Of a DNA stretch of 44,510 nucleotides, positions 16,866 to 26,291 are shown in pieces. Below the pieces are notes generated by a model. It did not search any database. It was not told where the DNA came from and worked only from the letters and a program-made list of their open reading frames with translations. Within the stretch, counting starts at the first letter, position 1, and the number at the start of each line of letters is the position of its first letter. A program made the translations under genes and the position numbers. Source of the DNA: Pseudolabrys sp. (GTDB lineage Bacteria > Pseudomonadota > Alphaproteobacteria > Rhizobiales > Xanthobacteraceae); NCBI GenBank assembly GCA_019247925.1, contig JAFBAG010000090.1, positions 1 to 44,510 on the forward strand, in the 5' to 3' direction.

Positions 16866-18446
16866 ATGGCGCGCGATTTCCAGTTGCCCGGCCGCTCGCC
16901 GGTAATTTCCACGAACGGCATGGCGGCGACGTCACAGCCGCTGGCCTCGCTCGCGGCCATCGATGTGCTGCGGGCTGGCGGCAACGCCGTCGACGCCGCG
17001 GTCACGGCCTGCGCCGTACTTTGCGTGGTCGAGCCACATATGACCGGGATCGGCGGCGATTGCTTCGTCCAGCTCAAGAAGCCGGGCAAACCGGCCTGGG
17101 GCTATAACGGCTCCGGCCGTTGCGCGCAGAAGGGCACGATCGATGCGCTGCGCGGCCAGGGGCTCAAGGAGATCGGCACCTCGATCCATGCGGTGACCGT
17201 TCCGGGCGCGTTGGAAGCGTGGGACGCGACCCTCAAGGCGCACGGCACTTACAGCCTCGACCGCGCGCTGGCGCCTGCGATCAAATATGCCGAGGAAGGG
17301 TTTCCGTTGACCGCGCGCTCGGCCTTCGACTGGGCGCGCTTCGAGACGCGGATGAAGGACGATCCGGGCCTGCGCCGGCACTATATGCCCGGCGGACGCA
17401 TGGCAAAGGAAGGCGATGTCATTCGCCTGCAGGCGCTGGGGCAAAGCTTCAAGACGGTGGCCGCCAAAGGCATCAAGGCCTTCTACGAAGGCGAGATCGC
17501 GCAGGACATCGTCGACACGATCAAGCCGCGCGGCGCGCTCCTGACGATGGAAGATTTTGCCGCTCACAAAGGCGAAGTGGTGACGCCCATCGCGACGAAC
17601 TATCGCGGCCTCGATCTCTCCGAATTGCCGCCGAACGGGCAGGGCCTCACCGCGCTGGTGATGCTCAACATCCTCGAGAACTTCGACATGAAGGCGCTCG
17701 ATGCGCTGGGGCCGGAGCGCTTCCATCTCCAGCTCGAAGCGGCGCGCATCGGCTACGCGGTACGTGACACCCATATCGGCGAGCCCAAGACGATGACGAT
17801 GGATGTCGGCAAGCTGCTCGACAAAGCTTGGGCGAAGAAGCTTGCCGCCAAGATCGATCCAAAAAAGCGCGTGCCGCTGCCGAGGGCGCCGACGCCCGGC
17901 AACGAAACGGTTTACCTGACCGTGGTCGACAAGGACCGCATGGCGGTGTCCTTCATCAATACGCTCTACTCGAATTTCGGCCTCGGCATCTGCACCGAGA
18001 AGACCGGAATTTCGCTGACCAATCGCGGCTCTTCGTTTCTGCTCGAAGAGGGCCATCCCAATTCGTATGGGCACGGCACGCGGCCGATGCACACCATCAT
18101 CCCGGCGCTGGCCATGCGCAACGACCGCGTCGCTTATGCCTTAGGGGTGATGGGCGCGCACTACCAGCCGATGGGGCACGTGCAGATCGTGCTCAACCTC
18201 ATCGACTACGGCATGGATGTGCAGCAGGCGATCGAGGCGCCGCGCGTTTTTTTCGTCGGCGAGGATTCCGCCTGCGAGCGCGGCATCCCTGCGGCGACAC
18301 TCGAGGGGCTGCGCCAGCGCGGCCACAACGTCACGGTGCCCGAAGTGCCGTGGGGTGGTGCGCAGATCATCAATATCGATTGGGATCGCGGCGTGCTGAT
18401 CGCCGGCTCGGAATCCCGCAAGGACGGTTGCGCGCTGGGTTACTGA
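16866..18446 (+). CDS. ggt: gamma-glutamyltransferase family protein
   Basis: The 526-residue protein is of the Ntn-hydrolase GGT family, made as a precursor that cuts itself. N-terminal motifs are AAIDVLRAGGNAVDAAVTAC and PHMTGIGGDCFVQL. The nucleophile is probably Thr348 in NETVYLTVVD, where the classic enzyme has TTH. No Sec signal peptide is visible, so it may be cytoplasmic, unlike E. coli Ggt. It could cleave glutathione or another gamma-glutamyl or N-acyl compound; the altered motif makes glutathione less certain. It follows the small membrane protein by 15 bases. Confidence 0.9.
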   Translation: MARDFQLPGRSPVISTNGMAATSQPLASLAAIDVLRAGGNAVDAAVTACAVLCVVEPHMTGIGGDCFVQLKKPGKPAWGYNGSGRCAQKGTIDALRGQGLKEIGTSIHAVTVPGALEAWDATLKAHGTYSLDRALAPAIKYAEEGFPLTARSAFDWARFETRMKDDPGLRRHYMPGGRMAKEGDVIRLQALGQSFKTVAAKGIKAFYEGEIAQDIVDTIKPRGALLTMEDFAAHKGEVVTPIATNYRGLDLSELPPNGQGLTALVMLNILENFDMKALDALGPERFHLQLEAARIGYAVRDTHIGEPKTMTMDVGKLLDKAWAKKLAAKIDPKKRVPLPRAPTPGNETVYLTVVDKDRMAVSFINTLYSNFGLGICTEKTGISLTNRGSSFLLEEGHPNSYGHGTRPMHTIIPALAMRNDRVAYALGVMGAHYQPMGHVQIVLNLIDYGMDVQQAIEAPRVFFVGEDSACERGIPAATLEGLRQRGHNVTVPEVPWGGAQIINIDWDRGVLIAGSESRKDGCALGY

Positions 18447-18458
18447 TCAACCCGCTGG

Positions 18459-18767
18459 TCAGGTCTGGCGCGACACAACCTTGCCGCCCGCATCCGGAAC
18501 GGCATTCATCGCAACTTGGTAGGCGTGCATAGCGTCGCTCGGCTCGGCCCGGCGGCGGTCGCGCGCCTGCGGCACTTGCTCCTTGGCGGCGATCAATTGC
18601 GCGAGGAAGGCCGCGGACCGCGGCTTGGCATTCAAATCGCGCTGAATAGCGGCGTGAACTGGGACGAGGGCGCGACTTTCCGCGGGCAGCGGCGCGGCGA
18701 CAGCGCCATGAGCGGAGTCCTTACCGCCGTAACGCGTTGCCGGGTGTTTGATGCCGCTCAGCTTCAT
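18459..18767 (-). CDS. small Arg/Ala-rich protein of unknown function
   Basis: The 102-residue protein is basic, with no membrane helix and no signal peptide. The most distinctive part is RSAAFLAQLIAAKEQVPQARDRRRAEPSDAMHAY (about 50-84), which resembles a conserved tail I have seen in small hypothetical alphaproteobacterial proteins; no family name is known to me. It lies alone between ggt (convergent) and a divergent GGDEF-EAL gene. The coding call is moderate because the opposite strand is also open. Confidence 0.6.
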   Translation of the reverse strand: MKLSGIKHPATRYGGKDSAHGAVAAPLPAESRALVPVHAAIQRDLNAKPRSAAFLAQLIAAKEQVPQARDRRRAEPSDAMHAYQVAMNAVPDAGGKVVSRQT

Positions 18768-18883
18768 CGCCGTCCCTTGCGTCTTAACTTTTTCGTCCCG
18801 ATCCGGGACGTAAACCGCGCGCTCACCATGGAAACTGCAAGGGGCGTGCCGCCGTTCCGTCGCCGCGGGAAAATATGGTTACG

Positions 18884-18905
18884 GCCGCGCTAACGCGGCG
18901 CTTTT
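18884..18905 (+). other. hairpin with short T-run upstream of the PAS-GGDEF-EAL gene
   Basis: GCCGCG and CGCGGC form a perfect six-base stem with loop CTAA, followed by GCTTTT. It lies about 95 bases before the next gene's start. It could be a weak terminator for rightward read-through from ggt or part of the leader of the c-di-GMP gene. Confidence 0.3.
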
Positions 18906-18998
18906 CAAAATTTTCACAGATTTTCGGTAGGCTCGTGCCGAAAGTTAAAGCGAAAAGGGACGGCGCCGGCGGCGTAACGTCTCAAAAAGGGGCGGCAC

Positions 18999-20702
18999 GT
19001 GATTCAGAATGACCGATTTCGGCGCAGGCCGGATGCGAGCGCGATTTTGCGTGCGACGGGCCATGCCACCTATCGCTGGGATCTCGCCGCCGACACTTTG
19101 ATCTGGAGCGACAACGCCGCCGAACTGCTCGGTACAGCGATCACCGAAATCGGCAATGGCAAAGGCTATGCGCAACACGTCGCAACGGATGGTCAGACCC
19201 GCTTCGACGCGGTGATGAACTCCGGCTTGCGCGATGCGGGCACTGGCGTGCCCTATCAGCTCGAATACGCATTCCGCGCGACGCCCGAGGCGGCTCCGGT
19301 CTGGATCGAGGACAGCGGTTCGTGGTTTGTGGGACTTGAAGGCACGCCGGCTTATGCCCAGGGCGTGGTCCGCATCGTGACCGCGCGCCACGAGCGCGAA
19401 CAGGCGCTGACGCAGAAGGCCCAGTTCGATCCGCTGACCGGCGAGCTCAACCGCATCCATCTGGTCGATGTGCTGCGCGAAACCTTCGACGACGCGGTGC
19501 GCTTCAAGTCGTCCTGCGGGTTCCTGATGATCGCGATCGACAATCTCGGCCAGCTCAATCAGGCCTATGGTTTCGCGGTTGCCGACGAGGTCATCGCCCA
19601 GGTCGCCAAGCGGCTGCGCTCGGTGCTGCGCGGCAAGGACAAGCTGGGCGTGTTCTCCGGCAATAAATTTGGCGTCATCCTGACGAATTGCACGCCGGAG
19701 GAATTGGACATCGCCGCCGACCGGCTCATCACCGCGGTGCGCTCCGAGACCGTACCGACCAGCGCCGGCCCGGTCGCCGTCACGGTCACTGCAGGCGGCG
19801 TCAACGCGCCGCGCCATGCCCGCTCGGTCGAGGAAATCCTGGCGCGCGCGCTGGACGCGCTCGCCGGCGCCCGCGCCCGCCGTCACGGTTCATTCGCGGC
19901 TTACAAGCCCAATATCGAGCTCGAGGCGCAGCGCAAGGAAAACGTGCGCGCCACCGACGAGATCGTCGCCGCGCTCAACGAGCGCCGCATCCAGCTCGCC
20001 TTCGAACCAGTGGTCGGCGCCGCCAACCGCAACGTGGCGTTTTACGAATGCCTGATGCGGGTCCAGCGGCCCGATGGCGGGCTCGCTTCGGCGAACGAGA
20101 TCGTGCCGATCGCCGAGCGCATCGGCCTCGTGCGCATGCTCGATCACCGCGTGCTGGAGCTGGTGGTCAAGGAGCTCAACGAATTCCCTCAGCTCAACGC
20201 CAGCGTCAACGTCTCGCCGGGCTCGACCAACGATCCCGGCTGGTGGCTCGGCCTCGGCGCGATGCTCAAGGCCTATCCGGCGGTGGCGCAGCGCCTCACC
20301 GTGGAGATCACGGAAACCACGGCGATCCGGGACATCGACGATGCGCGCGGCTTCGTAGCCCGCGTCAAGGACCTCGGCTGCCGCATCGCGATCGATGATT
20401 TCGGCGCCGGTTTCACGTCATTCCGCAATCTGCGCAAGCTCGGCGTCGACATGGTCAAAATCGACGGCGCCTTCGTGCAGAACATCCTGTGCAACGAGGA
20501 CGACCGCGCTTTCGTGCAGACTCTGATCGAGCTTGCCCGCCGCCTCGGCCTCAAGACCGTGGCCGAATGGGTGCAGGACGAGGAGACCGCGAAGCTGCTG
20601 CTCGGCTGGGGTTGCGACTATTTGCAGGGCGCCTTGGTCGGATTGGCGACCAATGACCGGCCGTGGCGCGACGAAGCGCCGCGCATCGCCGCGTCGGCCT
20701 GA
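18999..20702 (+). CDS. PAS-GGDEF-EAL protein; degenerate GGDEF, EAL residues largely kept (probable c-di-GMP phosphodiesterase)
   Basis: The 567-residue cytoplasmic protein has a PAS sensor (about 15-130), GGDEF (about 140-300) and EAL (about 320-555). The GGDEF active-site loop reads SGNKF (220-224), so cyclase activity is not expected; it may bind GTP or act as a regulatory module. The EAL part keeps the catalytic set: E350 (ECL in place of EAL), Asn in NVSP, Glu in VEITET, D466-D467 in DDFGAG, K487, Glu in AEWVQ, and Gln in YLQG. I infer hydrolysis of c-di-GMP. The start is a GTG after a G-rich stretch (AAGGGGCGG). No membrane helix is visible. Confidence 0.92.
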   Translation: MIQNDRFRRRPDASAILRATGHATYRWDLAADTLIWSDNAAELLGTAITEIGNGKGYAQHVATDGQTRFDAVMNSGLRDAGTGVPYQLEYAFRATPEAAPVWIEDSGSWFVGLEGTPAYAQGVVRIVTARHEREQALTQKAQFDPLTGELNRIHLVDVLRETFDDAVRFKSSCGFLMIAIDNLGQLNQAYGFAVADEVIAQVAKRLRSVLRGKDKLGVFSGNKFGVILTNCTPEELDIAADRLITAVRSETVPTSAGPVAVTVTAGGVNAPRHARSVEEILARALDALAGARARRHGSFAAYKPNIELEAQRKENVRATDEIVAALNERRIQLAFEPVVGAANRNVAFYECLMRVQRPDGGLASANEIVPIAERIGLVRMLDHRVLELVVKELNEFPQLNASVNVSPGSTNDPGWWLGLGAMLKAYPAVAQRLTVEITETTAIRDIDDARGFVARVKDLGCRIAIDDFGAGFTSFRNLRKLGVDMVKIDGAFVQNILCNEDDRAFVQTLIELARRLGLKTVAEWVQDEETAKLLLGWGCDYLQGALVGLATNDRPWRDEAPRIAASA

Positions 20703-20716
20703 CGCGCCCGTAGAAG

Positions 20717-21277
20717 CTACTTGCCGCCGAGGCGGTCGATGCGCTTCTGCATTTCCTCGAGCTGACGCTTGAGATCGTCGACCTCGCTGCCGCCGCCGCC
20801 GGACCGGGGCTTCTCGCCGCCTTTCTGAGCGAAAGGCGAGAACATCGCGAAGGTCTTCTCGAACATCTCCATGTTCCGGCGCACCTGATCTTCCATCGGA
20901 CCGAAGCCGCTGACCCCGAAGGCTTGCGCCATTTGGTCGCGGAATTTGCCCTGTTCCTTGGTGAACATGTCGATGGATTGCTCGAGATAACGCGGCACCA
21001 GCATCTGCATGCTGTCGCCGTAGAACCGGATGAGCTGCCGCAGGAAGGTGATCGGCAGAAGGCTTTGGCCTTCCTTGTTCTCCTGCTCGAAGATGATCTG
21101 GGCCAGCACCGAGCGGGTGATGTCCTCGCCGGTCTTGGCATCCTCGACCGCGAAGTCCTCGCCCTTTTTGACCATGACAGCGAGGTCTTCGAGCGTGACG
21201 TAGGTGCTGGTGCCGGTGTTGTAGAGCCGCCGGTTGGCGTATTTCTTGATCTTGATCGGCTCGACTGGTTCAGCCAT
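20717..21277 (-). CDS. phaR: polyhydroxyalkanoate synthesis repressor PhaR
   Basis: The 186-residue protein has the PHB/PHA accumulation regulator DNA-binding domain (KIKKYANRRLYNTGTSTYVTLEDLAVMVKKG, 9-39) and two PHB_acc repeats in the middle (SVLAQIIFEQENKEGQSLLPITFLRQLIRFYGD). A C-terminal coiled coil follows. PhaR binds both DNA and PHB granules, and releases phasin and PHB genes when polymer accumulates. The ORF track start (21355) adds 26 residues; ATG 21277 has GGGGGAA upstream and gives the family N-terminus MAEPVEPIKIKKYANRR. It is divergent from phaA-phaB. Confidence 0.95.
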   Translation of the reverse strand: MAEPVEPIKIKKYANRRLYNTGTSTYVTLEDLAVMVKKGEDFAVEDAKTGEDITRSVLAQIIFEQENKEGQSLLPITFLRQLIRFYGDSMQMLVPRYLEQSIDMFTKEQGKFRDQMAQAFGVSGFGPMEDQVRRNMEMFEKTFAMFSPFAQKGGEKPRSGGGGSEVDDLKRQLEEMQKRIDRLGGK

Positions 21278-21381
21278 CGGTACGCGTTCCCCCACTATCC
21301 GACTACTTGCCGAGGCCGCGAGCATAACCACTTTTATGGCAGCGCGGCAAACCACTTACCGCGCAGCAAAGCATCGCGTGA

Positions 21382-22683
<1,302 letters not shown>

Positions 22684-22744
22684 GACACACCAAACAAACA
22701 TGGGCGTGGAGCGTAGCTAAGCCGCACCGCACAACGACTAGACG

Positions 22745-22776
22745 AAAGGGCCACGGCAAGACCGTGGCCCTTTTTT
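22745..22776 (+). terminator. intrinsic terminator after phaA
   Basis: AAAGGGCCACGG and CCGTGGCCCTTT form a perfect 12-base stem around loop CAAGA, followed directly by a run of T. It lies 60 bases after the phaA stop and before phaB, so phaB may need its own promoter or partial read-through. Confidence 0.92.
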
Positions 22777-22845
22777 ATTTGGCTCTTTAAGCTGACCGCG
22801 TGAGGAAGCGGCTGCGGCCGCCATAAGAAACTTTGGGAGAAGCGT

Positions 22846-23571
22846 ATGGCTCGCGTTGCGTTGGTGACGGGTGGTACTCGTGGGATCGGGGCCTCGATTT
22901 CAAAGGCGCTGAAAGCCGCCGGCTATAAGGTCGCGGCGAATTACGGCGGCAATGACGAGGCCGCCAACAAGTTCAAGGCCGACACCGGCATCCCGGTTTA
23001 CAAGTGGGACGTGTCATCGTTCGAAGCCTGCGAGGCGGGCATCAAGAAAGTCGAAGCCGAGCTCGGCCCGATCGAAGTCCTCGTCAACAATGCCGGCATC
23101 ACGCGTGACGCCATGCTTCACCGCATGAAGCCTGAGCAATGGAAGCAGGTGATCGATACCAATCTCGGCTCGCTGTTCAACATGTGCCGCCCGGTGATCG
23201 AAGGCATGCGGGCGCGCAAATTCGGCCGCATCGTCAATATCTCCTCGATCAACGGCCAGAAGGGCCAGATGGGGCAGACCAATTATTCGGCGGCCAAGGC
23301 CGGCGACATCGGCTTCACCAAGGCGCTGGCGCAGGAAAGCGCCAAGGCCGGGATCACCGTCAATGCCATCACGCCGGGCTACATCAACACCGAGATGGTG
23401 CAGGCTGTACCGAAGGATGTTCTGGAGAAGAACATCCTGCCGCAGATCCCGATCGGCCGTTTGGGCGAGCCGGAGGAGATCGCACGCTGCGTGGTGTTCC
23501 TCGCCTCCGATGACGCCGGGCTGATCACGGGCTCCACGATCTCGGCCAACGGCGGGCAGTATTTCGCTTAA
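22846..23571 (+). CDS. phaB: acetoacetyl-CoA reductase
   Basis: The 241-residue SDR reduces acetoacetyl-CoA to (R)-3-hydroxybutyryl-CoA with NADPH, giving the monomer for PHB synthase. The cofactor loop is TGGTRGIG (8-15). The catalytic residues are Ser134, Tyr147 and Lys151 in SSINGQKGQMGQTNYSAAK, whose QKGQ(F/M)GQTNYSAAKAG form is distinctive of PhaB. A GGGAGAAGCG ribosome site precedes the ATG. It lies downstream of the phaA terminator. Confidence 0.95.
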   Translation: MARVALVTGGTRGIGASISKALKAAGYKVAANYGGNDEAANKFKADTGIPVYKWDVSSFEACEAGIKKVEAELGPIEVLVNNAGITRDAMLHRMKPEQWKQVIDTNLGSLFNMCRPVIEGMRARKFGRIVNISSINGQKGQMGQTNYSAAKAGDIGFTKALAQESAKAGITVNAITPGYINTEMVQAVPKDVLEKNILPQIPIGRLGEPEEIARCVVFLASDDAGLITGSTISANGGQYFA

Positions 23572-23583
23572 CGTTCCCCGCGC

Positions 23584-23666
23584 GCGGCGCAGCACGTAGT
23601 GGTGCGCCGCAGACGCGGGGTCCCGGTTCTGCAGCGCACCGTTTCACGCTGCGCTGCGCCCGGGAC
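23584..23666. repeat. composite palindromic intergenic repeat (REP/BIME-like)
   Basis: Two inverted repeats are packed together. Arms GCGGCGCAGCAC and GTGGTGCGCCGC pair at 11 of 12 bases around GTA (23584-23610). Then GTCCCGG ... CCGGGAC (23620-23666) enclose a second perfect stem, GCAGCGCA/TGCGCTGC. The layout resembles extragenic palindromes scattered through Bradyrhizobium-type genomes. It fills most of the phaB-LysE gap. Confidence 0.65.
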
Positions 23667-23688
23667 AAGAGAATGAGTAGCTGAGCTC

Positions 23689-24300
23689 ATGACCCTCGAA
23701 TTCCTCATCACCTCGCAAATCGTCGTCGTCTCGCCCGGCACCGGCGTGCTCTACACATTGGCGGCAGGGCTTTCGCGCGGCGCGCGCGCCAGCATCGTCG
23801 CCGCGTTGGGCTGCACGCTTGGTATCGTGCCGCACATGGCGGCGGCAATTCTTGGCGTCGCGGCGCTCCTGCACACCAGCGCGCTCGCATTTCAGGCCTT
23901 CAAATGGCTGGGCGTCGCCTATCTGCTCTATATGGCGTGGAGCTCGCTGCGCGAGCGCGGCGCGCTGAAAATCGAGAAGGACATCGGTGGGCGCTCGGCG
24001 TTGCGGGTGACCGTCACCGGCATCCTGATCAACATCCTCAATCCGAAGCTGTCGATCTTCTTCCTCGCCTTCCTGCCGCAATTCGTCCGCGCCGATGAAG
24101 CGCATCCGCTGCCGCTGATGCTCGAATTAAGCGCCGTCTTCATGCTGATGACCTTCGTGGTGTTCATTGGTTACGGCCTGTTCGCCGCCACGATCCGCGA
24201 GCACGTCATTTCGCGCCCGCGCGTGCTGGCGTGGATGCGCCGCGCCTTCGCTGCCGCCTTCGTCGCGCTCGGCGCGAAGCTCGCCTTCGCCGAGCGCTAG
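23689..24300 (+). CDS. LysE-family amino-acid/metabolite exporter
   Basis: The 203-residue protein has about six hydrophobic helices and the RhtB/LysE pattern: SPGTGVLYTLAAGLSRGARASIVAALGCTLG in the N-terminal third, then FQAFKWLGVAYLLYMAWSSLR, and ILINILNPKLSIFFLAFLPQFV. Such proteins export amino acids or their analogues by proton exchange. The substrate is unknown. Stop codons of this gene and the convergent cupin gene overlap (CTAG). Confidence 0.93.
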   Translation: MTLEFLITSQIVVVSPGTGVLYTLAAGLSRGARASIVAALGCTLGIVPHMAAAILGVAALLHTSALAFQAFKWLGVAYLLYMAWSSLRERGALKIEKDIGGRSALRVTVTGILINILNPKLSIFFLAFLPQFVRADEAHPLPLMLELSAVFMLMTFVVFIGYGLFAATIREHVISRPRVLAWMRRAFAAAFVALGAKLAFAER

Positions 24301-24713
24301 CGCGGCTTCCAATCCTTCGGCGCCAGCTCGAATTTGTCGAACTCGAAGCCCGGCGCGACGGTGCAGCCGCACAACGTCCAGTCGCCGAGCGACTCGGCGG
24401 CCTGCCAGGCGCGGCCAGGGACGACGGCTTGCGGCACTTCGTCGGCGTGGATGTCAGGCCCGAGCCGCACGATCATCTCCTTCGCGCCGTCGACGATTTC
24501 GAGCTTGAGCGGCGCACCGGCGTAATAATGCCAGGTCTCGTCGGCGTCGATGCGATGCCAATGCGAGCGCTCGCCCTTCGCCAGCAGGAAATAGATCGCG
24601 GTCGAATGCGCTCGCCCGCCTTGCGCCGGCGTGTCGCGGTGGGTCTCGCGATAGTGCCCGCCTTCGGGGTGCGGCTTGAGGTCAAGTTTGCGGATGATGT
24701 CCGCGACTTTCAT
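24297..24713 (-). CDS. DUF985 cupin-fold protein
   Basis: The 138-residue protein is a single cupin of the DUF985 family. It starts with IIRKLDLKPHPEGGHYRET, then shows STAIYFLLAKGERSHWHRIDADETWHYYAGAPL, containing the metal-type cupin His/Glu pattern, and a C-terminal GCTVAPGFEFDKFELA. No reaction is firmly known for the family; a sugar-epimerase-like or isomerase role has been suggested by fold. Its ATG overlaps the gloB stop by four bases (ATGA), so the two are one operon. Confidence 0.92.
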   Translation of the reverse strand: MKVADIIRKLDLKPHPEGGHYRETHRDTPAQGGRAHSTAIYFLLAKGERSHWHRIDADETWHYYAGAPLKLEIVDGAKEMIVRLGPDIHADEVPQAVVPGRAWQAAESLGDWTLCGCTVAPGFEFDKFELAPKDWKPR

Positions 24714-25480
24714 CTGAAGTTGTTTTTCCTGGTCCGGATCTCGCCGAACACCTCCGCCGCCGGCCTGCCGGCCATGCCGACCGCCGCCGCGACCTCCGGA
24801 ACATCGGCGCGCAGGAACGGATTTTCCTTCTTCTCGGCGCCCAGCATCGTGGGAATAGTCGGCCGCTTTTTCGCGACCTCCTCGGCGGCTTCGCGCGCGC
24901 GTTCGGCCAGCGCCTGATTGTTCGGCTCGATCGTTTGCGCGAACTTGATGTTCGCCAAAGTGTATTCATGGCCGCAGAAGATTTCGGTCTCGTCCGGCAG
25001 ATCGCGCAGCTTTTTAAGCGAATTCCACATCATCTCATGCGTGCCTTCGATCACGCGGCCGCAGCCGATCGAAAACAAGGTGTCGCCGACGAAGGCGATC
25101 TGATCGTTGTGAAACCAGTAGGTGATATGTCCGGCGGTGTGGCCGGGCGTGTCGATCACATTGGCCGCGAGCTTGCCGAGCATCACCTTGTCGCCTTCGC
25201 ATACCGTCTCATCGACGAACGGGTATTTGGACGTCACTTCCTGCGGCGCCACGACACGGCATTGATACTTCTGCTTGAGGGCAGGGATGCCGTCGGTGTG
25301 ATCGGCATGGTGGTGGGTCACCAGGATGTCGGTGAGCTTCCAGCCGGTCGCCTTGAGGGCCGCCTCGACGGCCCCGGCCTCCGGCGCATCGATCGAGGCC
25401 GTTGCCCCGGTTTCGCTGTCGCGGATCAGCACGCCGTAATTATCGGAGAGGCAGCGAAAAAGATGGGTTTCGGCGGGCAT
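24710..25480 (-). CDS. gloB: hydroxyacylglutathione hydrolase (glyoxalase II)
   Basis: The 256-residue metallo-beta-lactamase-fold enzyme hydrolyses S-lactoylglutathione to lactate and glutathione, completing methylglyoxal detoxification. Metal ligands are in THHHADHTDG (THxHxDH), DTPGHTAGH, GDTLFSIGCGR and FCGHEYT. The C-terminal ENPFLR motif is the glutathione-binding domain specific for glyoxalase II. It is in an operon with the cupin gene and divergent from the methyltransferase gene (78 bases between starts). Confidence 0.96.
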   Translation of the reverse strand: MPAETHLFRCLSDNYGVLIRDSETGATASIDAPEAGAVEAALKATGWKLTDILVTHHHADHTDGIPALKQKYQCRVVAPQEVTSKYPFVDETVCEGDKVMLGKLAANVIDTPGHTAGHITYWFHNDQIAFVGDTLFSIGCGRVIEGTHEMMWNSLKKLRDLPDETEIFCGHEYTLANIKFAQTIEPNNQALAERAREAAEEVAKKRPTIPTMLGAEKKENPFLRADVPEVAAAVGMAGRPAAEVFGEIRTRKNNFR

Positions 25481-25558
25481 GACATTCCTTGGCTTGAGGC
25501 GTTAATGGTGGCCCCGGCGCGAACCGGAGCGCCGGCAATTTCGTGATAACTTTATCCG

Positions 25559-26290
25559 ATGTCGATCGATGTCGTCGATTTAAGGAATTTCTACGGCCAG
25601 CGGCTTGGCGTGGTGGCCCGCCGCTTTATCGGCCGTGGCATTCGCCGGGCGTGGCCGGATACGGCCGGCCAGCGCGTGCTCGGTGTCGGCTATGTGACGC
25701 CCTATCTGGGCCTGTTTCGCGAGGAAGCCGAGCGTTGCCTCGCCTTCATGCCCGCCTCGCAGGGCGTGTTGAAATGGCCCAGTGCGCGTCCCGCCCTTTC
25801 CGCGCTGGTCGATGAGCTGGAAATGCCGCTCGCCGATTCCGCGGCCGATCGCGTGTTGCTGGTTCATGCGCTCGAAATGTCGCAGGACCCGGGCGCTCTG
25901 CTGCGCGAAGCCTGGCGGGTTCTGGCGCCGGGCGGGAGGCTGATGGCGGTGATCCCGAACCGGCGCGGCGTCTGGGCGCGCATGGACAACACGCCGTTCG
26001 GCCATGGGCGGCCATATTCGCGGCCGCAGATTACCCAGCTTCTGCGCGAAGCATGGTTCACGCCCGCGGGCTGGGACGAGGCGCTCTACGTGCCGCCGAT
26101 CGCGCGCGGGTGGTTCTTGCGCTCTGCGGTGGCGTGGGAGCGCACCGGCGCGACCTTGTCGGCGCCGTTTGCGGGCGTGCATATCGTCGAGGCGACCAAG
26201 CAGGTCTATCGACCGGCGGCGGAACGGCGCTCGAAGCGCGTTCTGGTGCCCGCGCTCAAGCCCGTGCTGGCGCCGTCTCCGGGCGGATAA
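25559..26290 (+). CDS. class I SAM-dependent methyltransferase-like protein
   Basis: The 243-residue protein matches Methyltransf_11 in its later motifs (DSAADRVLLVHALEMSQDPGALLREAWRVLAPGGRLMAVIPNRRG). Motif I is altered: VLGVGYVTPYLGLF replaces the usual acidic VLDLGCGTG. The family occurs beside gloB in related bacteria, as far as I remember, but its substrate is unknown. It converges with the DUF4167 gene one base after its stop codon. Confidence 0.85.
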   Translation: MSIDVVDLRNFYGQRLGVVARRFIGRGIRRAWPDTAGQRVLGVGYVTPYLGLFREEAERCLAFMPASQGVLKWPSARPALSALVDELEMPLADSAADRVLLVHALEMSQDPGALLREAWRVLAPGGRLMAVIPNRRGVWARMDNTPFGHGRPYSRPQITQLLREAWFTPAGWDEALYVPPIARGWFLRSAVAWERTGATLSAPFAGVHIVEATKQVYRPAAERRSKRVLVPALKPVLAPSPGG

Positions 26291-26291
26291 C

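Noticed and set aside
16932-18092. 386-residue minus-strand ORF opposite ggt
   Set aside because: Antisense shadow; the sense frame is a complete GGT-family protein.
18438-18454. GGGTT/AACCC inverted repeat around the ggt stop codon
   Set aside because: Only five base pairs, overlapping the stop codon, with no T-run; not credible as a terminator.
18945-19886. 313-residue minus-strand ORF opposite the PAS-GGDEF-EAL gene
   Set aside because: Antisense shadow without recognisable domains.
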